64,000 bases of DNA, taken from JACCXG01 sp963785755. Lineage in GTDB: Bacteria; Acidobacteriota; Vicinamibacteria; Vicinamibacterales; 2-12-FULL-66-21. Of the stretch, positions 1 through 7,127 are shown in pieces. The stretch lies in contig CAWAXG010000053.1 in assembly GCA_963785755.1 (NCBI GenBank), positions 1 to 64,000 on the forward strand. Direction: 5' to 3'. A program made the position numbers and the translations under genes. Under the pieces are notes generated by a model. It made no database searches. It was not told where the DNA came from and saw only the letters and a program-made list of their open reading frames with translations. The stretch's first letter is position 1. Every line of letters starts with the position of its first letter.

Positions 1-9
1 GCGTGTGTT

Positions 10-118
10 GGCCCTTCGACTCGCAGCGCTCGCTCAGGGCATTCGCCTTGAAGGATGGCCCGCCATGAGCGAGCCTTCGGCTCGCGACAGCGAGCTGAAG
101 GTGAGTCGAATGGTGGCG
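10..118. repeat. REP-like dispersed repeat
   Basis: The stretch contains CCTTCGACTCGC, then CGCTCAGGGC, and ends in GTGAGTCGAATGG, so its ends are imperfectly inverted. This layout matches a dispersed intergenic repeat seen in many metagenome-derived genomes; a related core (CCTGAGCCCGTCGAAGG) recurs at 35480-35533 in this window. It lies just outside the left end of the tRNA-Lys element. Function is unknown; family membership is by eye only. Confidence 0.4.
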
Positions 119-124
119 CGCTCA

Positions 125-160
125 CCTCGGAATCGAACCGAGAACCCGCAGATTAAGAGT
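125..160. repeat. attL: left 36-bp direct repeat (tRNA-Lys 3' fragment)
   Basis: This is identical to 11483-11518. It contains the 3' side of the anticodon loop, the variable region and the complete T arm of tRNA-Lys in minus orientation. There is no 5' half and the sequence replacing the 3' acceptor strand does not pair with the tRNA's 5' end, so it is a displaced remnant and not a functional tRNA. Confidence 0.85.
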
Positions 161-258
161 TCCAGGCTCGCGTCCGCCGATGTCCGGACGTGTCGATTGC
201 TCTGTTTTCAGGCGGTCGCTGTCTGCATGCGTCCGGTGATTCCCCCGGAATCCAGCGG

Positions 259-282
259 TTAGGGGTTCACTTAGGGTTTCAG
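259..282 (+). repeat. left subterminal repeat, possible integrase arm site
   Basis: This 24-bp sequence matches 11405-11428 at 22 of 24 positions in the same orientation and contains two copies of the submotif GGGTTTCA or a close variant. The two copies lie about 100 and 55 bp inside the ends of the element. Subterminal repeats at both ends of a tyrosine-recombinase element are typical of arm-type integrase sites, but this role is inferred. The sequence GTTAGGG at its start also resembles an attC core site. Confidence 0.45.
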
Positions 283-380
283 CCTGGCGCGCTGCTAGAC
301 TGAATCGGGGCCCCATATGCCGAGCATAACCGACGATTCGTCACCGCCTTGGTCGAGAGTAGCAATTCGTTCACGGCACC

Positions 381-654
381 TTGGCCGTTGTGATGCGCGT
401 CCCGAAGAGCACGTCCACGACGGAGTATCACCTGCTCAGAGGCGAGCTGCGCGACGCGACTTTCGCCGATCCGCTGGGGTATTCGTTCGGCTGGATAACC
501 AAACCCCACAGCTGGGGAGGGCGCGGTCATCGACTTCCTCGTGCCGTGGACCGTCATTCGCGGTATCGGGATAGCCAGCGAACGTGCTCCCGACGCCCGA
601 GTGCAAAGCGACGGCGGCGCAACGATCTTGAACTGGCCACAGAGCAGCCCTTAG
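381..654 (+). pseudogene. hypothetical protein, frameshifted
   Basis: Two reading frames join into one plausible protein. The first frame (TTG 381 or ATG 393) reads through a stretch containing TTEYHLLRGELRD and ITKPHSWGG. The second starts near 525 with VIDFLVPWTVIRGIG and runs to a TAG at 652-654. The shift falls in a G-rich run near 515-525. The family is not recognised. It lies just inside the left end of the element, upstream of the 766 gene. Confidence 0.35.
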
Positions 655-765
655 CTCGCAACCGCACATGAGGACTTCGGATCCCGATCGAGCCACCTGG
701 CGCCGCTCGTTGCGACTTCCCAAACATCAACCGGCGGCGTTATGGGGTCAAGATAGGGGGTCAGG

Positions 766-1389
766 ATGGCTGTAGTCTTCGGCAGGCCGATCCACGTTAC
801 GATCACGCGGAACCCTGGGTCTCCCGACGAGCAGCGACGGGAAGCGCTCATCGGCGGGAACCTAAGAGACACAGTTCTCGTTCAGCCCGAGGATCACCCG
901 GTGACGGGCGAGCAGCTTACCTCTCCGATCTTCGACGAGCCGCGTGTAATTGCCGCCGTCCACCCTGTGACGAGCCTCGATGGCTCAATCAGCTACTGGG
1001 AAGCGTCGATTGTTCCGTTGTCGCAATGGCAGCGAGAGAACCGCCCGCCGACGTCTCACACCATCAACGTGACGGGGCAGGGGAACAGGGTCAACATCGA
1101 CTCGGTCGATCAGTCCGTTCAGGTCAGCGTCAGTGGACCGCCGGAGCGGGTCGCGGTGGAACGCGCTCTCGAGGAAATACGCGCAGCCGTGCGCGCAATA
1201 GCTGATGCCGGCCAGCGGCAGGATGCCGAAGCGGATGTCGAGATGATCCGGCTCGAACTCCAGCGCCGCCAGCCTGATCGCAACCGAATCTGGGGGTTCC
1301 TTGGCAACCTGAATGTCGTCAGCGCGATCGCCGAGCGCGCGACGAAACTCGGTCAGGCGATCGAAACATATATCGATCTGATCCCTTAA
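766..1389 (+). CDS. hypothetical protein with central INVTG beta motif
   Basis: The ORF encodes 207 residues, starting at an ATG preceded by a G-rich ribosome site (GGGGGTCAGG). The N-terminal 100 residues look globular. Around residue 100 is TINVTGQGNRVNIDSVDQSV, a short repetitive beta-type segment like those in phage or element-borne proteins of unknown role. The C-terminal half is charged and probably helical (repeated ALEEIRAAVRAI and EVEMIRLEL-like stretches). No signal peptide or membrane segment is visible. The next gene starts 11 bases downstream, so the two may be co-transcribed. No function is proposed. Confidence 0.6.
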   Translation: MAVVFGRPIHVTITRNPGSPDEQRREALIGGNLRDTVLVQPEDHPVTGEQLTSPIFDEPRVIAAVHPVTSLDGSISYWEASIVPLSQWQRENRPPTSHTINVTGQGNRVNIDSVDQSVQVSVSGPPERVAVERALEEIRAAVRAIADAGQRQDAEADVEMIRLELQRRQPDRNRIWGFLGNLNVVSAIAERATKLGQAIETYIDLIP

Positions 1390-1399
1390 AGGGCTGGAA

Positions 1400-1996
1400 A
1401 TGAAGCTCTGCCCGTTCTGCGCCGAGGAGATCCAAGAGGCCGCAATCGTTTGCAAGCACTGTGGGCGGGATCTTGTTGGCGGAACAGAAACAGCGGCCGC
1501 CCCGAAGGACCGCGGTCGGCTTCTAGGTTTCATCGGTGCGGGCCTTCTCGCGATCGGTGTGTTCACGCCGATCGCTCGCGCGCCTATAGTCGGAAGCATC
1601 AATTACTTTCGCAACGGCAGCGGTGACGGCACCATTGTCCTGGTGTGTGCCACCCTCGCGGCTTTTGCGGCCGTTCGACGCCGGTACGATTGGCTGCTCC
1701 CATCCGGAGTATTCGCCGCGTCGCTTCTGACCATCGTCTGGATCGGGTTGAGGAATCGAATCGCATCAATGCAGGCTTCGATGAGTGACGATCTGAAGGA
1801 CAACCCGTTCCGTGGCTTGGCTGAGGCGATGACGCAGTCAGTGCAGCTTGAGTGGGGATGGGCTGTGATGTGTGCAGGCGCGGCTACGCTCATCGTCGGC
1901 GCGGTGATCGACCGTCGTGGTGTGTCATGGCCGGCACTGCTGACGACGGAAGGCCTGCTTGTCCTGGCGGGTGTGTATGGCGCCATCACACTGTAG
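1400..1996 (+). CDS. zinc-ribbon membrane protein
   Basis: The 198-residue protein begins with a two-Cys-pair zinc ribbon, CPFCAEEIQ then CKHCGRDL (residues 4-24), of the kind found at the N-terminus of many small bacterial membrane proteins. It is followed by about four hydrophobic segments: near residues 42-60, 77-95, 99-117 and 150-195. The ribbon should face the cytoplasm. It follows the 766 gene by 11 bases. The substrate or partner is unknown; the domain order is seen directly. Confidence 0.65.
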   Translation: MKLCPFCAEEIQEAAIVCKHCGRDLVGGTETAAAPKDRGRLLGFIGAGLLAIGVFTPIARAPIVGSINYFRNGSGDGTIVLVCATLAAFAAVRRRYDWLLPSGVFAASLLTIVWIGLRNRIASMQASMSDDLKDNPFRGLAEAMTQSVQLEWGWAVMCAGAATLIVGAVIDRRGVSWPALLTTEGLLVLAGVYGAITL

Positions 1997-2370
1997 CCCG
2001 CCGATGCATCCCCGATTCTGTTTTCGAGCTGAAGGCATTTGGCCCCGAGACCAACACGCGTTCAACTTGAGCTTCAGTAGCCTTCGCTCCGCTCTGTGAA
2101 CAGAACACCCTGCGCTTTTTTGTGGTCGCACCGACCGCAAAATCAGCGGCGAACACGTCTGGTCCAACTGAGTGCGGAAGTTGTTTCCCCCCGTGGAATG
2201 ATGTCGGTCGCTCAACATCGACCTCATGATCGTCCGCGACACTGGAGCAAGAAAGACGACATGGGTGTCGAGGTGAAAGAAGTTTGCAAGCCATGCAACG
2301 AAGGTCGGATGGAGCGCCTTGAGAGCGTGTCGGCTCTTGGCGAAATCCATCATGCTACGATCCGGCCAGT
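1997..2370. other. no gene recognised
   Basis: Several overlapping short frames are open here but none has a ribosome site plus a protein-like composition. No repeat or structured RNA is evident. It may hold degraded coding sequence of the element. Confidence 0.4.
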
Positions 2371-2619
2371 ATGCCCATCCAGGTGCTGCGGCGAGACGAC
2401 TGGCAAGGCGCGCCCCGCAAGCAGGGCGAGACGTTCCGCCTTCGGAAAGGTCGGCTGACAGCCGCATGCGAGCTGTGGTCGCATCCCCTCGGATGGGAAT
2501 TGCGCCTCATCTCCGGCAAGGAGTTCCTCCAGACGGCCGTCTGCAAGTCGCAGGATGATGTGCTCAGCACCTCTGAGACATGGAAGGCCGCCATGCTCGA
2601 AAAGGACTGGACCGAATGA
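2371..2619 (+). CDS. small hypothetical protein
   Basis: This encodes 82 residues beginning MPIQVLRRDDWQGAP. The protein has balanced composition, alternating charged and aromatic residues (CELWSHPLGWELRL in the middle) and an acidic-basic C-terminus ending WKAAMLEKDWTE, which reads like a real small globular protein. No family is recognised. It stands in a run of small plus-strand genes of the element. Confidence 0.5.
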   Translation: MPIQVLRRDDWQGAPRKQGETFRLRKGRLTAACELWSHPLGWELRLISGKEFLQTAVCKSQDDVLSTSETWKAAMLEKDWTE

Positions 2620-2631
2620 CGAAGAACCCCA

Positions 2632-2742
2632 ATGTCGAAGCGATTTGAACGCCTGACCGCGAACATGGAGGCCGCCGTAATCGGTGCAGTGCTGCTGGTG
2701 CTCGCCATCGTTTACGTCGTGTCACGTTTTATGGGCTCCTAA
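2632..2742 (+). CDS. 36-residue single-pass membrane peptide
   Basis: An ATG 12 bases after the previous stop opens a 36-codon frame: a basic N-terminus (MSKRFERLTANM) followed by one hydrophobic helix containing AVIGAVLLVLAIVYVVSRF. Small element-borne peptides of this design are common, and the spacing suggests co-transcription with the 2371 gene. It is too short for a family call. Confidence 0.4.
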   Translation: MSKRFERLTANMEAAVIGAVLLVLAIVYVVSRFMGS

Positions 2743-2767
2743 AGGACGACCCCAAACGCGGTTCACC

Positions 2768-2914
2768 ATGATCCCAGTCACCCCGATGCTGCTCCGCATC
2801 CCGCAGCCGTTCGATCATCCCGACTTCATCTACGAGCCCAAGATCGACGCGATGGAAGCTGGCGTCACGAGCCATGTGTGGAGCGTCGAGGAAATCGTCG
2901 CCCTAATGCCATGA
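2768..2914 (+). pseudogene. 48-residue chimeric remnant (ligase-like plus transposase-tail-like)
   Basis: The frame starts at ATG 2768. Its first half contains IPQPFDHPDFIYEPKID, which resembles the start of the nucleotidyl-transferase domain of LigD-type ATP-dependent DNA ligases, including the lysine of the EPKID motif. The second half, GVTSHVWSVEEIVAL, resembles the C-terminal tail shared by some transposases. Neither domain is complete. It is probably a fossil junction; whether it is translated is unknown. Confidence 0.35.
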
Positions 2915-2954
2915 CATCCTTGCACGAATACCTCTCCCGGTTGGTGAGACTGAA

Positions 2955-3140
2955 ATGGGCGCTGATATGCGGCGGTTGGCAGCATTTGCACTATTCGGTA
3001 TGACCGGTGCGATGCTGGCTGACGCCGGGTGGAGGACACCCAACTATCTGCTGGCGCCATTGGCGATCCTTGGATGGTCCGTTGGAGCGTTTGGCGTCTG
3101 TCTGCACGTTTATGACATTGGTCGCAAGAAGCCAAACTGA
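2955..3140 (+). CDS. small two-helix membrane protein
   Basis: This encodes 61 residues with two hydrophobic segments, around residues 8-24 (AFALFGMTGAMLADAG) and 32-52 (LAPLAILGWSVGAFGVCLHV), and a basic C-terminus GRKKPN. It sits in the run of small plus-strand genes of the element. The family is not recognised. Confidence 0.45.
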   Translation: MGADMRRLAAFALFGMTGAMLADAGWRTPNYLLAPLAILGWSVGAFGVCLHVYDIGRKKPN

Positions 3141-3278
3141 CCCACTACCCGCCGTCGATACGCCGCGCCTCTTCTACACTTGCGCTGACTCGCGAGACTG
3201 CAGCTCGACGAGGTAGCCGGCCTGCTGCGCCTGGCAGGCTATCCCGAGGCATCGCGCGGGCGACATCCGCCCAAGATG

Positions 3279-3644
3279 CTAAGCCTTCCCGCGGCGGTCC
3301 TGACGCGTGGTTCGCGTCCGGCCGGCGACACCCGCCCGTCGTTCGTCCGTCTGGTGTTCGCCACGGGTGATCGGCCATTCCGCGCTGCATGCTTTGCAAC
3401 ACCAGGTCAGCGCGACACTGCCGCCGACAATGGTCACCTCCGGATGGACGGTGCCTTTGGCGCCGCATTGACGGCACTCCGGCGGAACGCGGAAGCGGAG
3501 TGGTTCAGTTGGCAGAACGCAGAGGGTAGCACGCTCCTGCAGCCGATGGCTGGAGCCTCTGGTGGGTTCGCAGCGTGCCGATCGAAGAATCCCACTACAG
3601 CCAGATCGTTGACCCGACACGAGCTGTTCGATCGTCGGCAGCAT
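3279..3644 (-). CDS. small zinc-ribbon protein
   Basis: The open frame is 121 residues, but only residues 53-91 look conserved: PPECRQCGAKG, then TIVGGSVALTW, then CCKACSAEWP. Two Cys pairs separated by a beta-rich stretch fit a zinc ribbon. The flanking residues are Arg-rich and may be non-coding, so the true protein may be shorter with an internal start. It runs opposite to the small genes before it. Function is unknown. Confidence 0.35.
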   Translation of the reverse strand: MLPTIEQLVSGQRSGCSGILRSARCEPTRGSSHRLQERATLCVLPTEPLRFRVPPECRQCGAKGTVHPEVTIVGGSVALTWCCKACSAEWPITRGEHQTDERRAGVAGRTRTTRQDRRGKA

Positions 3645-4000
3645 GGGGGCATGCCGCTTCGTCGGTTCGCTGCTCCGGTTCTCTCGCTACGTTGATCGGC
3701 GCCTGGTCAGAGGCAGGATCAACCCTCCCCCGACGCCACTGTCTTGCCGCCTTTGTTGTGCCAGGAGCCACAAAGGCGACGGGGTCGCCGACGTAGCCCC
3801 CTGCGCGAACCAGCGCAATGCTCATAAGAACACGCCACCGCGTAACCGACAGTACACAAGGCGCTTCCCCCCTGCTCCCTCGTACGACGTAAGCGGAAGG
3901 TCCAGTCAGGACGCCACGTGTGTAAAGCTGGTCAATCATTTGCTCCTGGCACGGACAGGCCATAAATTTGCGGGTTCTCCGCGCTTCCAAGGAGTGTTGC
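3645..4000. other. no gene recognised
   Basis: Frames are open on both strands but have Arg/Pro/Ala-rich, shadow-like composition. The only signal is an AAGGAG ribosome site at the right edge (3989-3994), which serves the next gene. Confidence 0.4.
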
Positions 4001-4183
4001 GTGCGCGTTGTTTTCTTTATCGTGGCTGCATGGATCCTGTGCTCAGTTCCGGTTGCGCTCTTCTTCGGCGCTCTTTGCGCATTCAACGACTTGGCTGAGC
4101 CGACAAACACTGCCTGGGTTGGCCCTGCGGAGACTGCCATAGCGCTCGTCGGCCACGACGTCGGCGCGGGGAGTAGCCGGTGA
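4001..4183 (+). CDS. small membrane or exported protein
   Basis: A GTG at 4001 lies about 6 bases after AAGGAG, which decides this start. The 60-residue product begins RVVFFIVAAWILCSVPVALF, a hydrophobic segment like a signal anchor, followed by a short hydrophilic tail. The family is not recognised. Confidence 0.45.
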   Translation: MRVVFFIVAAWILCSVPVALFFGALCAFNDLAEPTNTAWVGPAETAIALVGHDVGAGSSR

Positions 4184-4231
4184 CGGGCAAGTGATGGATC
4201 TTGCTGTCAGAGCTTGAGAAACTCGGCCGAG

Positions 4232-4786
4232 CTACTGCCGAACGCCTGGCAGGTCGTCGATCGACCCGCCTGTCTCAATCCAGATCCTCAAGGCCAAGTT
4301 GGCGGCGACGTCCTTCGACATCGTGAGCCGGGCAATGAACCGATCGACCTCATCCCCGCCGATCGCAGGGTCCTCGCCGAAAATCGTCACGTGATCGCCG
4401 GCAGCGTCGTGCCAGACCAGCACGGAGATCCCTTCGCGCGGCGTATCGCGCAAGGCCGTGGGGCGGTTCTCAGGCCGCTCCTCCCGCATCGCCATGATGG
4501 TGCCGCGGCTGCCGTCAGGGCGAAGGGACCGCGCCCGCCCGAGGAGCGGCGTGCCCCGGGCGGCGCGTTCCTTCACGTAGGTCGGCGCCTTCGACAAATC
4601 CGTGTTGTCCGTCCACTCTCGGTCGGCCACCGCAATCGACCCGATCTGCGCCTTCCCTCGGACCATCACGAGCGAGTCTCGGAGACGGCCCGTCTTCGCG
4701 GCCCGAGACACAGACTGCACGCTGCAGCCCCTGTGTTTCGCGTATTTGCGGAACGAGAGCGGCCTGCTGCCGTTATTCGCTGTCAC
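4232..4786 (-). CDS. hypothetical protein with HTH-like N-terminus
   Basis: The 184-residue protein begins with SFRKYAKHRGCSVQSVSRAA (residues 11-30), a segment that fits a winged or recognition-helix fold as in phage terminase small subunits and other element DNA-binding proteins. The middle is polar and basic; the C-terminal 80 residues contain ISVLVWHDAAGDHVTIFGED and an acidic stretch. It is the last gene of the leftward cassette 7011-4232. The packaging or regulatory role is inferred weakly from the N-terminus only. Confidence 0.5.
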   Translation of the reverse strand: MTANNGSRPLSFRKYAKHRGCSVQSVSRAAKTGRLRDSLVMVRGKAQIGSIAVADREWTDNTDLSKAPTYVKERAARGTPLLGRARSLRPDGSRGTIMAMREERPENRPTALRDTPREGISVLVWHDAAGDHVTIFGEDPAIGGDEVDRFIARLTMSKDVAANLALRIWIETGGSIDDLPGVRQ

Positions 4787-5050
4787 CCTGTCACCCTCCG
4801 TCGGTCACGCTGTTAACCGGGCGTGTCAACACTTGCCGCGCGCTGGGACTAGCCGGTTTTCGGTGCGCGCCCGCCCGTTCAGCTGAAAATCGAAGCGGAG
4901 AACCTGTCGGCCGGGCGGGTCCGGCTGTCGAATCGTTCGAAAAAGTTGCCGCGTGCGTGTCGAGCGAGACGACAAATCTTCTCGACAACGCTGACGGTCG
5001 GGCGCGGCCTCCGACACCCGCCGGGCGGAGCAGTTCGCCCGACGAATCTT
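4787..5050. other. intergenic, no gene recognised
   Basis: This lies between two leftward genes. A short tandem motif (GTCACCCT twice, 4783-4797) sits immediately upstream of the 4786 gene and could be part of its promoter region. No convincing reading frame is seen. Confidence 0.35.
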
Positions 5051-5254
5051 TCAAAGCCAATGGCGTCTGCTCGCGCCATCATGAAGCCAGCTCCGGCGCC
5101 GAGGCGGAGGCGGCGCGATCGGCTCGGCCAGTTCGTCTGGCGTGAGGTCGCGGGCCCATACGCCTCGCGCCTCGGGCCAGTGGCGGTAGCCGGCCGGCTG
5201 CTGTGGCGGCTGACGTCGCCGAAACCATCCGCGCAGTCGCGTCCAGATCCTCAC
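5051..5254 (-). CDS. small Trp/Arg-rich hypothetical protein
   Basis: The GTG start at 5254-5252 overlaps the TGA of the preceding gene by 4 bases (GTGA), a translational-coupling layout that supports both gene boundaries. The 67-residue product begins RIWTRLRGWFRRRQPPQQPAG and has a conserved-looking middle, YRHWPEARGVWARDLTPDE, then a Pro/Arg-rich tail. The family is unknown. If the upstream frameshift is ignored this reads as the tail of a single longer ORF (5051-5908). Confidence 0.45.
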   Translation of the reverse strand: MRIWTRLRGWFRRRQPPQQPAGYRHWPEARGVWARDLTPDELAEPIAPPPPRRRSWLHDGASRRHWL

Positions 5255-5908
5255 GTTCGCCACGTCCACGCAATCGCGGCGCCACGCGCGAGACGCTCCT
5301 GGTGGTGGTCGTGTGCGTCGATGCGCGCGTGCCATCCCTCGCGGACCGCCGCCGCGTACAGGGCCGCCCCGCCGAGCGCCGAGACCGCGGGCGCCGCGAT
5401 CGCGGACGGCAGCGGCGCGTGCCAGACGTGGAAGGCACTCGTGGATGACGGTCTCTTCGTCAGCGTTGGGGCCGAGCACGATCAACCTCGCCTTGCGCCC
5501 GGTGTTGTCCTCCAGCAGCGACGACGAGGTCCACGCCCGCGACTCCTTCGCGACGGTGACAAACACGACATTGGTCAACACGTGGTGACGGAGGCACTCA
5601 GGGGCCAGGAGCAGCGCGCGCACGATGATCGACAGAAACGCGCCGAGCTCCCCGAACACCGTCAGCCGGCGGCACACGTAGGCTTGAGCCTCCGACAGCG
5701 GCATCGGGGGTAACGCGATCCCAGCATCGAGCCACGCGCGCAACCGTGTCCGCCCCTCGGGTGTCGCCGTCAGGAAGTTTCGACGATGCTTCCTGAGCAA
5801 CAAGCGTCTCTCTGGGTGGCCGAAGCGGACCCAGGCCGGGTCGGGGGCGACGCCAATCTCCCGCATCGTCGCCAGGAACGTCCCGGGATCGAGGACGTCA
5901 ACTTGCAT
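5251..5908 (-). pseudogene. zinc metallopeptidase-like protein, frameshifted in HExxH
   Basis: The first ~160 residues read in one frame and end with DEETVIHECL. There the frame breaks: removing one base in the TTCC run near 5431-5435 gives HECLHVWHAPL, an HExxH zinc-binding motif, and the new frame continues cleanly with APAVSALGGAALYAAAVREG to a TGA at 5251. The restored protein is about 218 residues. That stop overlaps the GTG of the next gene, which supports the corrected reading. Its ATG overlaps the end of the upstream ORF. A metallopeptidase or toxin-like enzyme of the element is likely; the substrate is unknown. Confidence 0.55.
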
Positions 5909-6755
5909 CGGCGGCGCCCGCGGTCTCGGTGCTCGCCAGGCCGAGCCGGCGCTCGAGTCGCACGATCTGCGCGTCGAGTTCCTCGCGACGCGCCCGCAAT
6001 GTGGTCAGGAGGTCGCCGCTCGCCCTCAATTTCCGCAACGCGTGGACCAGCAAGTAGGGGCCTTGGTCCCCGACTTCGACTTCTGCCTTCAGCCATTTCC
6101 GGCGCTCGATCGGATCGCTGATGAAGTAGGGCAAAAGCACGTCGCTCATGGCCTGACCGTCTCCACCATCTCCGCCGCGTAAGTGCCTCGCACGGAGGCG
6201 CCGCCACGGGCCGGCCTGAACGCCCGGGGGATCTGCTTCGAGTAGCGTCAGCCCGACGCGCGCGCGGCTATCGGGGTGCAACCGGTCCCATCCGGCAGGC
6301 GGGGTTGAGACGTCGTCCGGATCGTTTTTCCGACTTGGCGGCACACCGTGCCACGGATCAAACAAGGCGGCCGCGAGATCGGCGTTCGGATCGCCGCCCG
6401 GCGCTGTTTTCTTTCTGAACATAGAAGCTCCTTTGAAAGGTTGGAACACTTCGGCTACCGCGATTTCGTTGAAGAAGAAGGCGTACACGCTCTCTTCGAC
6501 GTCGCGCGGCGCCGGAGGAACGTCGAACAGGTCCTCACCGGCCGGCCAGGCCGTGCCGCAGAACCCGCAGAGCATCCACGTGACGGAATGCCGGGGCGAG
6601 TTGTCGTCCTGGCCAGGCGTGACGAGTACGGCTGGCTGAGTGCCTCCGAGACCGCACGACGGGCAGGAGCGGTACTTGACGTCGTAGCGCGGGCCGAAAC
6701 GTTCAGCGGCCCGCTGCAGGTCGGCGAAGGACAGCGGGTCAGTCGCGTCGCTCAT
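5898..6755 (-). CDS. zinc-ribbon ORF, probably a composite of two or three small genes
   Basis: The continuous 285-residue frame begins MSDATDPLSFADLQRAAERF, followed by Cys pairs CPSCGLGG and CGFCGTAWP (residues 32-70), a treble-clef-like ribbon. An internal ATG at 6422 (MFRKKTAPGGD) is preceded by AAAGGAGC with good spacing, and another at 6149 (MSDVLLPYF) forms an ATGA overlap with a neighbouring frame that reads GGASVRGTYAAEMVETVRP to a TGA. This suggests a frameshift near 6225-6235 in a C/G run and separate genes at 6422-6147 and 6149-5898. The last has a heptad-rich C-terminus (RREELDAQIVRLERRL), likely a coiled coil. Confidence 0.5.
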   Translation of the reverse strand: MSDATDPLSFADLQRAAERFGPRYDVKYRSCPSCGLGGTQPAVLVTPGQDDNSPRHSVTWMLCGFCGTAWPAGEDLFDVPPAPRDVEESVYAFFFNEIAVAEVFQPFKGASMFRKKTAPGGDPNADLAAALFDPWHGVPPSRKNDPDDVSTPPAGWDRLHPDSRARVGLTLLEADPPGVQAGPWRRLRARHLRGGDGGDGQAMSDVLLPYFISDPIERRKWLKAEVEVGDQGPYLLVHALRKLRASGDLLTTLRARREELDAQIVRLERRLGLASTETAGAADAS

Positions 6756-6795
6756 CGTGTTCTCCGAGGGGGTTACTCATTAGCCCTCTGGGCTC

Positions 6796-7011
6796 CTAAA
6801 AATCTGGCCGTCCCTTGCGGTGGCGCGCACCCGTCCGGCGGTCGTCGGCGGAGTACCTTTGACGGGCGGCGCCGGTAGTTCGGACGCAAAACGTCATCGG
6901 CGCGACGAACAGCGGCCGCTGGTGAGAGCGCACCTCGCAGGATGGACGGCAGAAGCGTCGATGCGGGAGTTTCTCGGCTCCGCAGCCGGGACAGACTCGC
7001 TGCTTACTCAT
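6796..7011 (-). CDS. small zinc-finger protein
   Basis: The 71-residue product begins MSKQRVCPGCGAEKLPHRRF, followed by CRPSCEVRSH, so four cysteines form a short zinc knuckle. Similar 'CPGCGAEK ... FC' starts are common in phage and element proteins. It heads the leftward cassette and lies directly downstream of the TGTCCC repeat array, which may regulate it. Confidence 0.5.
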   Translation of the reverse strand: MSKQRVCPGCGAEKLPHRRFCRPSCEVRSHQRPLFVAPMTFCVRTTGAARQRYSADDRRTGARHRKGRPDF

Positions 7012-7029
7012 GGCTCACACTCGCAGACT

Positions 7030-7124
7030 GGGACAGAGACTCTCCCCCTACGGGGGAGAGAGAGTCCTGTCCCGTGGTTGTCCCGGGACTGTCTGTCCCG
7101 CTGTCCCGGGACAAAGTTGTCCCG
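7030..7124. repeat. TGTCCC/GGGACA repeat array with hairpins
   Basis: The 6-mer TGTCCC occurs at 7068, 7079, 7094, 7102 and 7118, and its complement GGGACA at 7030 and 7108 (another at 6988). CGGGACAA-AG-TTGTCCCG forms a perfect 8-bp palindrome at 7107-7124. A separate hairpin, CTCTCCCCC-TAC-GGGGGAGAG, lies at 7040-7060. The array sits between the ATPase gene and the leftward cassette, so it could be an operator cluster, a terminator region or iterons of a replication origin. Confidence 0.5.
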
Positions 7125-7127
7125 AGG

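Noticed and set aside
125..160. second tRNA-Lys gene
   Set aside because: Only the 3' half is present and the acceptor strand does not pair; it is an attachment-site remnant.
5..262. 85-residue plus-strand ORF at the window start
   Set aside because: It runs through the REP-like repeat and the attL repeat; composition is that of non-coding DNA.
7030..7124. CRISPR array
   Set aside because: Units are 6 bases with irregular spacing and in both orientations; no repeat-spacer pattern or cas genes.
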